Source: Phoenix dactylifera (Eukaryota > Streptophyta > Magnoliopsida > Arecales > Arecaceae). Taken from it: 64,000 bases of DNA. Within the stretch, counting starts at the first letter, position 1. Each line of letters opens with the position of its first letter. Below are positions 23,279 to 33,544 of the stretch, in pieces. The DNA is taken from contig NC_052407.1 of assembly GCF_009389715.1 (NCBI RefSeq), forward strand, positions 2,877,034 through 2,941,033, written 5' to 3'. The notes below the pieces were generated by a model, which made no database searches, was not told the origin of the DNA, and was given only the letters and a program-made list of their open reading frames with translations. The translations under genes were made by a program, and so were the position numbers.

Positions 23279-23750
23279 TGTTAGAATAATTTTAAAATAT
23301 GGGCTTACACTGATTGCGTATTTTTGTTTTATAAAACGAGTTAGACGTATGGCTCAGAATGGTACTATGGTTAAACCCAATATGATGTGTGATCATTTTG
23401 TTTTATGGGCTTTGGTGCACCTTGGATGTATAGGATTGAGTCCTATTTATTGTGGTACTTTTGGTATATAGGCCAGAAAACCTAATTAGGGTTTTGGAGC
23501 CTTTAATGGGAAGGCCCCTCTATGTTTCCTATATATAGGCTAGGTCTCCCTCTCCTCTCCATATGGTTGATAGCTTGCTCCATTGTCGGCTATCTTTTGT
23601 GAGGAGCAAGGAAGGGACGATTCAGCCGCTATTATTTTAGGTGATTGAAGATCGTATTCAATATGCCTTCCGCAGGTATATCTCTCAAATCTTGAATACG
23701 TTATTTATTGTGATTCTAATCTTAGCATGTTATTATTTTTATATTTAACA
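23279..23750 (+). repeat. 5' LTR of copia 1
   Basis: Begins TGTTAGAATAATTTT and ends TATTTAACA. A TATA-like CTATATATAGG lies near 23529-23539, about 140 bases before a possible transcription start, in the normal U3/R position. It pairs with 30224-30695 at identical length. Confidence 0.93.
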
Positions 23751-23751
23751 A

Positions 23752-23765
23752 TTGGTATCAGAGCC
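23752..23765 (+). other. primer-binding site of copia 1
   Basis: TTGGTATCAGAGCC lies directly downstream of the 5' LTR. TGGTATCAGAGC is complementary to the 3' end of plant initiator methionine tRNA and is the usual minus-strand primer site of Ty1/copia. Confidence 0.9.
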
Positions 23766-24077
23766 TCCATGCTAGGATTAGAATTCTTCATATACAATTA
23801 TATTTTTTATTTGGATTTATGGATTTTATACATTGGTGAATGGATCTTCTGCATAAATCGATCTTCCATTGATAATGGTTTGATTTTATTTTAGTTTTGA
23901 ATGAAATATGATTGTATATGATTTTCGGATTAAAAAAAAAAAGATTTTCACTGTTCATCTTCTTCCTCTTCTTTCTCGTGAGCTCTTCTTCCATGAAACA
24001 AAAAAAAGGGGAAGGAGAGGCAAGGCCTCCCTGGACTCGCGTCCGGCCTCCCCGGGAGGCGGACGGCATGGTCCCGC

Positions 24078-24350
24078 GGCGTGGGGGCCTTCTCCCGGCC
24101 ACCCCACGGCCGGCCGCAGGCCGTGGGGGCTTTCTTCCGGCCACCCCACGGCCGGCCGCAGGCCGTGGGGGCCTCTTGGCGTGGGGCTTTCTTCCGGCCA
24201 CCCCACGGCCGGCCGCAGGCCGTGGGGGCCTCTCGGCATCGGGGGTTTTCTTCCGGCCACCCCACGGCCGGCCGCAGGCCGTGGGGGCCTCGCGGAGTCG
24301 GGGGTTTTCTCCCGGCCACCCCACGGCCGGCCGCGCGGCGGCCCGGGGAG
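24078..24350 (+). repeat. GC-rich tandem repeat with palindromic core in copia 1 leader
   Basis: Five tandem units of about 42-59 bases, each containing CCACCCCACGGCCGGCCG and, in the first four, CAGGCCGTGGGGGC. Each core is a near-perfect palindrome (CCACGGCCGGCC...GGCCGTGG). Unit length grows through inserts between cores (CTCTTGGCGTGG, CTCTCGGCATCG, CTCGCGGAGTCG). Open frames across it on both strands are periodic artefacts. Confidence 0.9.
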
Positions 24351-25517
24351 CCTCGCTGGCCGCTCGCAATGGCCGGCGTGGGTGGCGGCCATGGGTGGCA
24401 GCCGCGGGCTGCCACCATGGGACAGCCACGGGTAGCAGCCACGGGCTGCTTCCCACACACAAAAAAAAAAAAGAAAAAAGAAGGGGAACAGCGGCGGCCA
24501 AAGGAAGAAGAATTGTCAAAAAAAAAAAAAAAGGATTTAGGGTTTTTTCCTTTTGATTGGGCTTGGTCCTACTAAGCCTAACCTGAATAGGTCCATAATT
24601 GCAAGTTGGGCCCTTTTATTTAGTCAGCCCATGTTTATTTCATTTTGCATTTTAATGAACCAGAATGGGTCCATGTTGCAGGTTAGGCTCTTTTATAAAC
24701 CAGCCCAATTTTATTTAATGGACCATAATGGGTTTTGGGCCCGGGCTAAGAGTTAGTAACCCATTTAATTATTGTTTAAATACTGAATAATTTAAATTAG
24801 GCCCTCATGCATATTAATTATTAAAATGTTAAATTTTGGACATATTTTGCTACCATATATGCCTTGAATTTTGTGATTAACTTTTTTTTTTTTGTTTAAA
24901 TCACATGTGATTTTGATTATTTTTATAGTATGTTTAATGGTTATGATTTTGTCACATCACTATCATTTTATGATTGAAATTTGTTGGGCATAAAGACTAT
25001 CCTTATTTTCTCATTAAGAGAATATTTTGAAATTGAAGTGGGTGGTAGTCACCAAAGTGGCACACTCACTGATATTTATCTGATTTTCTCAGCAACAACA
25101 TAAAAAAAAGGGGTAGCATTGCATTTTGCCAAATCATTGAATGCAATATCTTGCCCGAAGGTATTATTGTGTATGATGATTTGGAAAAATGACATAAAGT
25201 GATTAATGGTATTGCATTAGCCTAGAATCATTCTTCTGCCCAAAGGTGACGGTGTTACGAAAGCTTATGTGATTTTGTTAATTAGCTTCATGATATGTCT
25301 TAAGAGTACCTTATAGCGTGTTGTATTGTTAGCCCAAAGACGACTCTACAATGATGCACCGAGGCTCTTACTGTAATTAAACTATATGTTTTTCAAGTTG
25401 ATTACGGACTATCTAATTAATAGCCCAAGTTGATTAGATAGATATATTATCATCCATTGATTGCATGCATCATTTTTGGATGATATTAAATAAAATATGT
25501 TGTTTCCACAATTTTGA

Positions 25518-25676
25518 ATGCCTCTTCCCTTTTCAAGCCAATTGTCTGCTATTGAAATCTTGACTGGAAATAATTATGTGAGATGCAAACGAGACATAGA
25601 AATAGCACTGGGTCTATTGGGTTTAGATTTTGCTTTAGAGGAGCAACACCGAGCTACGACCTCTCTGATGCACTAG
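25518..25676 (+). pseudogene. copia 1 gag, N-terminal remnant
   Basis: ATG at 25518 opens MPLPFSSQLSAIEILTGNNY, then VRCKRDIEIALGLLGLDFAL: the start of a copia Gag (…IPILTGDNYAKWKRDIEIALG…). After about 44 residues the similarity ends and a stop follows at 25674. The zinc knuckle and protease that should follow are not found. Confidence 0.75.
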
Positions 25677-26875
25677 TAATTTCAGCACCTCTTCACAATC
25701 TACAGATCCTCTCAAGTCATGAGCTAGGCTTTGGGTTCAATTTTGATAGTCAAGTAATGGTTTAAGTTTTATGTAGGCAAATAGATAGATCCCAAGCTCA
25801 TCTACTAGATCTTATTGGGGAATCCTGAAGGTGTCGATAAGCATTAGGCTTTTCTAGGCAGAAGTTAATGAGGGTTTTCAAGTTTAAAAATAAATAAATA
25901 AAAAAAAACAAATGATGATAGGTTTTTCGGAATCAAACAACAGTTGTACTGACATGGAAAACAAACCGCTCGCTGATCATAGATCCATACTTAGCAGCAA
26001 TGAATGGAGTGATGTGAGCAACAGACCAACTTGCTAATCAAAAATCTGCACTTAGTAAACTGGTCACGGTTAGTAAGCTGAGGGCTCTATAAGAGCTGAG
26101 TATTGAGACAGCATGTTTATAGACAATTAAGAGATTGAATTGAGCATCGGAAAGGGCCTATAGGGGCTGCTTCAAGAGCAGACCAAGCTAGTATAATCAA
26201 ATCTGAGCTAAGTCGGACTAGAAACCCTTATTCAGGCTGATGGCTACTTTTGATAGTTGAGGCTATATGACTTGAAGCAGATTTAGGCTGGTTGGGTGCA
26301 GAAAAAGGGAAAAGAATAGAAAATATTCTGAGAAGGGGAGGAAGAAAGAAGACTTTCTCCAGACTTCCCATCTTGGTCAAGCCTTTTACTGAAACAATAA
26401 AGCCCCTAAGTTGGTTCAAACTTGAAATTAATTTTTAAGGAATCAAAACATTAGAGAAAGTAATATGTGACCTTTTCATAACCAATACAAAGGTCAACTC
26501 ATCGCAACATTTTTGTCAAGAGTCATCCAACATCTTAATATGTCCTGAAATCATGGCAGACTCCATGAGGACTACTACAGCTAATTGATATGTCCTAAAT
26601 ATGTGGCGGACTCCATAAGTCCTACTACAGTTTATTGGCATGCCCTATCTCTTTTGGCAACCATGATATTCAATATGAACCTGCTAGCATGGTCGCTTTA
26701 TGGTCCAATTTTATGATATAGTCATCTGCAATAAGGCCTGTACTACACCTACTATTAACGGCAAAATGTAATTTCCCCAATTGCTTGGAACGAAAGATCT
26801 GGTCATCGAACCTCTGTTGGTTTTGATGCAACTGACATATTTTAAGCCATCAATAAACATCCATTTTCTGTGGTG
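25677..26875 (+). other. unexplained interior of copia 1, gag/protease missing
   Basis: About 1.2 kb where the rest of Gag, the CCHC knuckle and the protease should be. Instead there is AT-rich non-coding DNA with a short direct repeat: a phrase of the form ATATGTCCT.AA.…ACTCCAT.AG.….CTACTACAG recurs at about 26538 and 26590. Probably a deletion plus unrelated insertion, though no inserted-element ends were recognised. Confidence 0.5.
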
Positions 26876-29627
26876 TGGCATAAGCATTTAGGGCACATTT
26901 CAAAGAAGCGAATGGAGAGATTGATGAAAGCTAAGATTATGCCCTCTCTGATTTTTTTTTTTTTGGATTTTGACACTTGAATAGATTGCATAAGGAAAAA
27001 GTTGATCAAAAAAAAAAAAATACAAGAAAGGGATCTACTAGAAGCGATTGTCTTTTGGATCTTATTCACTCCGATATTAGTAGACCGTTACCTTCTACTA
27101 TATGGGGGAACAAATATTTCATAACTTTCATTGATGATTTCTCGCGTTATGGTTATGTTTACTTAATTAATGATAAATCCCTCGCTCTTAAAAAAATTCA
27201 AGATATTTAAAATAGAAGTTGAAAAATAATGTGGGAAAAGTATTAAAGTTGTAAGATCTGACCATGGTGGTGAATACTATGATTAGTATGGCGAGTCCGA
27301 TCAGAACATGGGTGATTTTGCGAGATTTTTACAAGAATGTGGGATAGTTCCTCAATACACAATGCGAGGAACATCTAAGCAAAATGGTTTTTCTAAAAGA
27401 CGTAATCGGACTCTGAAGGATATGGTCAGGAGTATGATGAGTAGAATAAAATTTGTCAGAATTCTTATGGGGTGAAACATTGAAATCTGCCATGTGCATT
27501 CTGAACAGGGTTCCTAGTAAAGCTGTTGAGAAAACTTCTTTTGAATTGTGGACAGGTCGTAAACCCAATTTAGCCCATTTTAAAGTTTGGGGCTGCCCAG
27601 CTGAGGTTAGAATTTATAATCCTTATGAAAAGAAATTAGACCCCAAATCCACACCTGATTTTTTCATTGGGTATCCAGATAGATCAAAAGGCTATAAGTT
27701 CTATTGTCTTAATCGTGGCACCATAATTGTTGAGTCCATTATGGGGAAATTTTTGGAGAATGATGTTGGTAATAGTAAGAGCTCTATGTTAAATAAATTT
27801 TTTGCTGAACCGGATCAAGTTGTTGTTTCGATTCCCGTTGTACAAGAAAAAGTTATTTCTTAGCCAATTACAACAGTTAATGAATAACCTGAGCATCAAG
27901 AAGAACTTCACGTTCCTCCTCCAACACCAGTATAGTCATTTTCTGAACCACAAGTTAGGAGATCACAAAGGGAAAGAAGGTCTGCCTTGCCTAATGACTA
28001 TATTGTCTACTTACTGGAGAGTTATTTTAATATTGGGCATAATATTGATCTTGTTTCTTTTAATGAAGCATTAACTAGACCTGACTCAGATAAATGGCTG
28101 AATGCCATGGAAGATGAAATGCTTTCTATGAAGAGAAATAGAGTTTGGAAACTTGTTGAACTTCCACCACATGTTAAGGCCATAGGTTGTAAATGGGTTT
28201 ACAAATCCAAGTTAGACTCAAAAAGGGATGTTGAACGACAAAAGGCTAGACTGGTTGCCAAAGGGTTCACTCAACGAGAGGGCATTGACTATAATGAGAC
28301 TTTTTCGCCATTTTCATCCAAAGATTTCTTTAGAATTATCATGGCACTTGTAGCACACTAAAATTTGGTGCTTTATCAAATGGATGTTAAGATAGCATTT
28401 TTAAATGGAGATCTCTATGAAGAAGTTTACGTGAGGCAACCTGAAGATTTTGTCGTAGAGGAAAGAAAAATTTGGTGTGTAAGTTGAACAAATCCATACA
28501 CGGGCTCAAGCAAGCATCCCGATAATAGTATTTGAAATTTGATGAAGTTGTGCTTCTCTTGGTTTTGTTGAAAATATAGTGGACCAATGCATTTATCTCA
28601 AGATCAGTGGGAGAAAATTCATTTTTTCTTGTTTTGTATGTGGATGATATTTTACTTGTCAGTAGTGACTTAGGGTTACTTCATGAGACAAGCAAATATC
28701 ATCTCCTAATTTTGAAATGAAAGATCTTGGGGAAGCTTCTTTTGTATTGAAAATTGAGATACAGCATGATAGAGGCCATGGTTTGTTTGGTTTTCACAGA
28801 AGACATACATCCGACGCATCTTAGAGAGGTTCAACATGCAAAACTGTGCACCCGGTGATGTACCGATAGTAAAAGAGGATAAGTTTAGCAAAGCCCAGTG
28901 TCCAAGAAATGAACTTGAAAGAGAATCTTTGAAGAACATACGCTATGCAAGTACTGTAGGGAGCTTGATGTATGCTCAAGTTTGCACTAGACCTGACATA
29001 GCCTATGCAGTAAGCGTCCTTAGTAGATTTCAATCGAATCCAGGACAAGAGCATTGGAAAGCAGCTAAGAAAGTTATGAGATATTTGAAAAAGACTGAAG
29101 GTTATATGCTTACCTTTCAGCGTATAGATCATCTTGAGGTGGTAGGCTACTCAGATTCTGATTTTGCAGGATGTCAAGATGATCTGAAGTCAACTTCAGG
29201 TTATATTTTTATGATGGCTGGTGGTGCTATTTCTTGGAAAAATATTAAGCAAACTCTAGTGGCTTCTTCTACCATGCAGGTTGAATTTGTGGCATGTTAT
29301 GGAGCTACAGTCCAAACCATTTGGTTTAGAAATTTTATTTCAGGACTGAAAGTTGTTGATTCTATCTTGAGACCAATTACCATCTATTGTGATAATAGTG
29401 TAGCGGTGTCCTTTTTAAAGAATAACAAGTGTTCTGGTAGCTCTAAGCATATAGACATCAAGTACTTGGTGGTCAGAGATAAAGTTAAAGAAGGGCAGAC
29501 AAAAATAGAGCATATAAATACAAAAGCAATGATTGCAAACCCATTGACTAAGAGACTCGCAACGAAAGTCTTTAAGACACATATTGCTAATATGGGCATT
29601 GTGGAAACCTTTGATGTTTTTGGTTAG
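26876..29627 (+). pseudogene. copia 1 pol remnant: integrase, reverse transcriptase, RNase H
   Basis: Readable blocks in several frames. The GAG-pre-integrase starts WHKHLGHISKKRMERLMKA (26876). Integrase core: YFITFIDDFSRYGYVYLI (27118 on), then 'SDHGGEYY' after a frame change, then LWGETLKSAMCILNRVPSKA (27466 on) and the GCPAEVR zone. Reverse transcriptase: WLNAMEDEML…WKLVELPP…GCKWVYKSK…RLVAKGFTQREGIDYNETFSP (28095-28315) and YVDDILL near 28636. RNase H: YSDSDFAGCQDD, TSGYIFMMAGGAISWKN, KHIDIKY up to 29627. Breaks include a T-run (26951-26964), an A-run (27009-27020) and stops at 27208, 27861 and 28359. Confidence 0.9.
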
Positions 29628-30209
29628 TGGGAGTTATTTATGTAAAAGAACTATGTTTTGGCTTGATCCCTCTTTACAGGGTACGTAGGCAACTCATATG
29701 CTTCGGGTACAGCCTCTTCCAATTATAAAAATATTTATCTTCCTATTTATAATTCTGTATTTTGTGCACAGAAATTATAAGTATGTTTGAGCATGCATTG
29801 CACATATGTCTTTTATTATGATATCATTTTGATCTCGAGATACAATACATAAAGACATGATGTGAGTCTCTTTTGAGACATGTGGCTTCTTTTGAAGCAT
29901 TTTGAGGACCGATATGAATTAGCACACCTTTGATCACATTTTGGTGCTAAGTTCATACTATATACTACCACATTGGTTGGAGGATGGGGATCCATGTCGA
30001 TAAGAATATTAGTATTTGTAGCTGTGGAGTGGTCTTACATCGATTAAATGGTGTAACGACTTCCATGCTCAATGTTGATGTTCTTGTTAGACCGGATCAT
30101 GTATCCAAGGTTATTATCATTTGAGCTATATGTGTGGCCACTTTTGTAGTCTAACCCGAGAGTCGTTTTCAAAATAAAGTTTTTAAATTAATATGACAAT
30201 CCGTGTTCG

Positions 30210-30223
30210 CCCAAGTGGGAGAA
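30210..30223 (+). other. polypurine tract of copia 1
   Basis: CCAAGTGGGAGAA directly before the TG of the 3' LTR. This is the usual plus-strand primer motif of plant Ty1/copia elements of this type. Confidence 0.85.
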
Positions 30224-30695
30224 TGTTAGAATAATTTTAAAATATGGGCTTACACTGATTGCGTATTTTTGTTTTATAAAACGGGTTAGACATATGGCTC
30301 AGAATGGTACTATGGTTAAGCCCAATATGATGTGTGATCATTTTGTTTTATGGGCTTTGGTGCGCCTTGGATGTATAGGATTGAGTCCTATTTATTGTGG
30401 TACTTTTGGTATGTAGACCAGAAAACCTAATTAGGATTTTGGAGCCTTTAATGGGAAGGCCCCTCTATGTTTCTTATATATAGGCTAGGTCCCCCTTTCC
30501 TCTCCATGTGGTTGATAGCTTGCCCCATTGACGGTTATCTTTTGTGAGGAGCAAGGAAGGGAAGATCCAGCCGCTATTATTACAGGTGATTGAAGATCGT
30601 ATTCAATATGTCTTTCGCAGGTATATCTCTCAAATCTTGAATACGCTATTTATTGTGATTCTAATCTTAGCATGTTATTATTTTTATATTTAACA
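30224..30695 (+). repeat. 3' LTR of copia 1
   Basis: 472 bp, same ends as the 5' LTR. By direct reading there are about 21 substitutions and no indels between the LTRs, about 18 of them transitions. Confidence 0.93.
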
Positions 30696-30734
30696 AGATT
30701 CTACAACATATATGTAAATTTTGTATGTAAAATG
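30696..30734 (+). repeat. 39-bp flanking duplication, right copy
   Basis: Directly after the CA end of the 3' LTR; 38 of 39 bases match 23240-23278. The four bases before each copy are AACA in both cases, since AACA is also the LTR end, so shared sequence extends to 43 bases. Confidence 0.9.
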
Positions 30735-30878
30735 CTCATACAAAGCATTAATTCACGGGTGCAATGCATAGTTGACCATTAGATATATGTGCTGCCGTGT
30801 ATATATACCTTCATAGATACTTCTAGCCGAAGGTGATGACTGCATGAATATATATATATTCCTGTTTCACATGATAAA

Positions 30879-30990
30879 ACTTGCATGTGGATGAATCATC
30901 ACTACAAGAAAAGGAAGTTTTGGCGACGCTTTTCACTTGTATGTGGATGAATCATCACTACAAGAAAAGGAAGTTTTGGCGCCGCTTTTT
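30879..30990 (+). repeat. 56-bp tandem duplication spanning a CACTA end and host flank
   Basis: Two units (30879-30934 and 30935-30990). Each has about 21 bases of host flank (ACTTG(C/T)ATGTGGATGAATCAT) followed by the first 35 bases of the CACTA element. Only a few bases differ. The element therefore shows two possible left ends, 30900 and 30956, both preceded by CAT. Confidence 0.9.
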
Positions 30991-31463
30991 AAGGTCTTTA
31001 CCGATGCTTATAAGCGTCGGTATAAATCTTCCCAACGCTTTCCAAAGCGTCGCCAAAACGTCGGTTATGTAAGAGTGGAAAAAATATTTGCCGACACTTT
31101 TCAAAAGCGTCGCTAAAGGGTTTTTAGCGACGCTTTTTAAGGATGCTTTTAAGCGTCGCTGTCATGCAATTAGCAGCATTTTAAAGCGTCGGCTTTTAAC
31201 TGTATTTTTTAGTTAGCGACGCTTTAAAGCGTCGTTATAACTATTTTTTTGAAAAAAAATTATTTAAAAAGATTTTTCCTTTTAGCAAGTTTTAGAGGTC
31301 AGACGTGAAGGGGATCTCTGCCGAATCGCTATTCAGCAACGATAAGAGAGATACGTTGATGTAGAGATTAAGCAACTGGAGTTGTAAATAGTTTGAAACG
31401 AAGGGGGAAAAAAACGGAGGAAACAAAAGCTTACAGAATAGAACATAGAGCAAGGGAATGAAC

Positions 31464-31522
31464 CTAGAAGTGTTCATCCGGATGACAAGCTTCTCGTACT
31501 CATCCAAATAGGCACATTCCAT
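31464..31522 (-). pseudogene. captured first exon of an ACT-domain-repeat (ACR) gene
   Basis: On the minus strand the ATG at 31522 opens MECAYLDEYEKLVIRMNTS, then AG|GTTCATT, a splice donor at 31463. Plant ACR proteins begin with just this kind of short exon (…DEYEKL..RMNPPR followed by VVIDN), and the first intron falls in the arginine codon. The preceding CT-rich DNA (31523-31700) would be 5' UTR and the DNA after it the start of intron 1. No later ACR exon is present, so this is a transduplicated 5' gene fragment inside the CACTA element. Assigned from remembered family sequence. Confidence 0.7.
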
Positions 31523-32338
31523 CTCCTCTCCCTTCAACACCTCGAACGCTATTTTTCTCTGAAAAAATGAAACTTCCTACTCTGTCCTTTTGAACACTCC
31601 TTCCTCCCGCTTCGTCCGCCCCTTTCTTCCGCTCAAAGGCCCTCGCTCTTCCCTCTCGCTAAGAGAGGTGAAGCCTCTCTGTGGGTGATGTCTGGATTTC
31701 CACCCTTGATGCGTTGGATTTCATCCCTAAGATAACCAAAAAAAATAAAATAAAATAAAATAAAACTTCTTAGCATCAATAACTAAGAGAGATGGAGGAG
31801 GAAATCGAACTTGAGACTTCTACTTCCTTGATAAATCTGTTGTATGACAATAGAACTCTGCCTCTTCTTTGAAGCTGCACCGACAGAAGAAAAACAACCA
31901 AAAACACTAGTTAATCTTTTGGTTAACAAAAAAAGCCACGAAGAGAAGCCAGGAAAAGAGGAGGGGAGCCGAAGATGAGGCCGCTTTCCATGGGGCTAGC
32001 CCACCAACCGCCGCCTGGTGTGATGGAGAGAGAGGAAGAGTAGTAGAGGCAGAGGAGGTTAGAAATGGAGAGGGAAGAGGGGGATTAGAGGAAGAGGAGG
32101 ACTTGGTCGGAGAAGGAGATGGCTTCTTGAATCTGGAGATCGAGAAAGAGCAACGAAGAGAGGAGGGGAGGGGGGGTGCGGCGGCTGGAGAGGTTAGGGA
32201 TCGCTTTTGAAAGCGAGCGACAGAGAGAGAAGGGGAGGGGGTTAGGGATTTGTAAGGAAGAATGGGCCTCCGATGACGCTTTGTAAAGCGTCGTTCGGGG
32301 AAAGGGGGGGTGGGCAGGATGCGGGTTTTTTTTTTTAT

Positions 32339-32361
32339 GGGGGGGGGGGGGGGGGGGGGGG
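32339..32361 (+). repeat. poly(G) run
   Basis: Twenty-three consecutive G residues inside the right part of the CACTA element, preceded by a T run (32326-32336). Such runs are rare in plant DNA and prone to assembly error, so the exact length is unreliable. Confidence 0.8.
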
Positions 32362-32591
32362 AATTTGGCCTCTCACGATGCTTATGAAAGCGTCGTCATT
32401 TCAAAGATGGCTACCGACGACGTTTTGAAAAGCGTCGGTCTTTTTTTATTCTTCAACGACGCTTTTTAGCATCGTCTATTGCCGATGCTATTTTAAACCG
32501 TCGATAAATTTTGGCGCTAGACTAAACATTGCCGACGCGTGTGAAAAGTGTTGGCAAACAAGCGTCAGTAACACTAACTTTTCTTGTAGTG

Positions 32592-33544
32592 CATGTAAGT
32601 TAGCATTTATATATAAATGTATACGTTGGTCTATTTTCTTTTGCTGATAAATTAGGCTATGTACAAATTGTATGTATAACCTTGGTTGGATTAGTTAATG
32701 TTTATAGGTGGATTCTAGTTTTATAAAACATGGGTCCATAGTTTTATTCTGAAAAGACAATGGTTACAAGGCAGACTCTACTCAGGTGAAAAGTGAGAGA
32801 AATCAACTTCCATTTACAATCAAGCAAGCTGTTTATTTTTTTATATTCACTTTTCATTTTCTATATGTATGTACATATACACGTACATACAAACGTAGAT
32901 ACATGCATGTCTCTCATGTGGAGGGTGACCAACCAGATGAGCCAAGAAAGCTAGAATTGGCTAACCAAGCTTGTGAATTGGGGATAGGCCTCAAATTTTG
33001 CAGTTGTAAAACAATGTCACACAACCTTTTTTTCCTATTAACTGAGGCTGCAGAGAATTACAACCCAAAAAAGGGATACGGTCCTATTAACCTTTTTATC
33101 TATCCAAGCTTCGGCTTCTTGAGGACTAGTAGTGCCTTTAAAGGCCGAAAGAGCCATTTTCTTGAATTTTGTAATAGTCCTTCTATGCTGTAAGGAATCA
33201 ATATCTTGCTGGACTGATTGCTGAGGCTGCTACCTCTGTTCACGTACCAACCCAACAACCTCTTCGATCAGTTTGAGCACCTGGGTTTGGTTTCCAACGA
33301 CAATTTCTGGAGTCATTATTGATTGACCGAGGATTGGCTGATTCGCCATTGGTTGACCAGCCCCTCTTTCTTGGTGAATTTCGAAGGCCTCATTTTGGGG
33401 CCTCGAGCTTTGCGATGCCTCGGCCGCTTAGTTAGTAGGAACTCTTCCCCAAGAGCACCCAACCATCTGTCTCAGACTATGGGCACGGCGGGGCAGCATT
33501 TTGATTTAGTGAAAATAGGCAAATGTCATAAGATCATCCAAATC
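32592..33544. other. intergenic, no gene recognised
   Basis: An open frame at 32786-33193 (135 residues) has a hydrophobic stretch near its start but no domain I recognise. 33200-33530 read on the minus strand gives a glutamine/arginine-rich low-complexity frame (…QVLKLIEEVVGLVRE type) that might be a Gypsy Gag scrap, but this is unproven. Confidence 0.35.

Larger units (their letters stand above)
23279..30695 (+). mobile_element. Ty1/copia LTR retrotransposon 1, decayed
   Basis: A 7417-bp element with two 472-bp LTRs (TG...CA ends), a primer-binding site after the 5' LTR and a polypurine tract before the 3' LTR. Interior order: long GC-rich leader, remnant gag, gap, integrase, reverse transcriptase, RNase H. 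Integrase before reverse transcriptase is the Ty1/copia order. Many frame breaks and stops make it non-functional. By eye the LTRs differ at about 21 of 472 sites, mostly transitions, so it is neither new nor ancient. Confidence 0.93.
30900..32591. mobile_element. non-autonomous CACTA element
   Basis: Terminal inverted repeats CACTACAAGAAAAGGAAGTT (30900, repeated at 30956) and AACTTTTCTTGTAGTG (ending 32591). A 3-bp direct flank CAT is present on both sides (30897-30899 and 32592-32594). These are the hallmarks of the CACTA (En/Spm) superfamily. The subterminal regions (30920-31235 and 32270-32565) are packed with GACGCTTT/AAAGCGTC units in both orientations, the expected transposase-binding arrays. 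No transposase is present. The centre (31270-32260) carries foreign sequence including an ACR-like exon. Confidence 0.9.

Noticed and set aside
24078-24350. CRISPR-like array of similar units with variable inserts
   Set aside because: Units are contiguous and palindromic, inserts are short and similar, and the region is inside a plant retrotransposon.
23788-24519. Frames of 160-240 residues with regular RPAAGRGVAGRKP-like repeats on both strands
   Set aside because: They are translations of the palindromic GC-rich array in the copia leader, which reads open in several frames at once. No start context or conservation.
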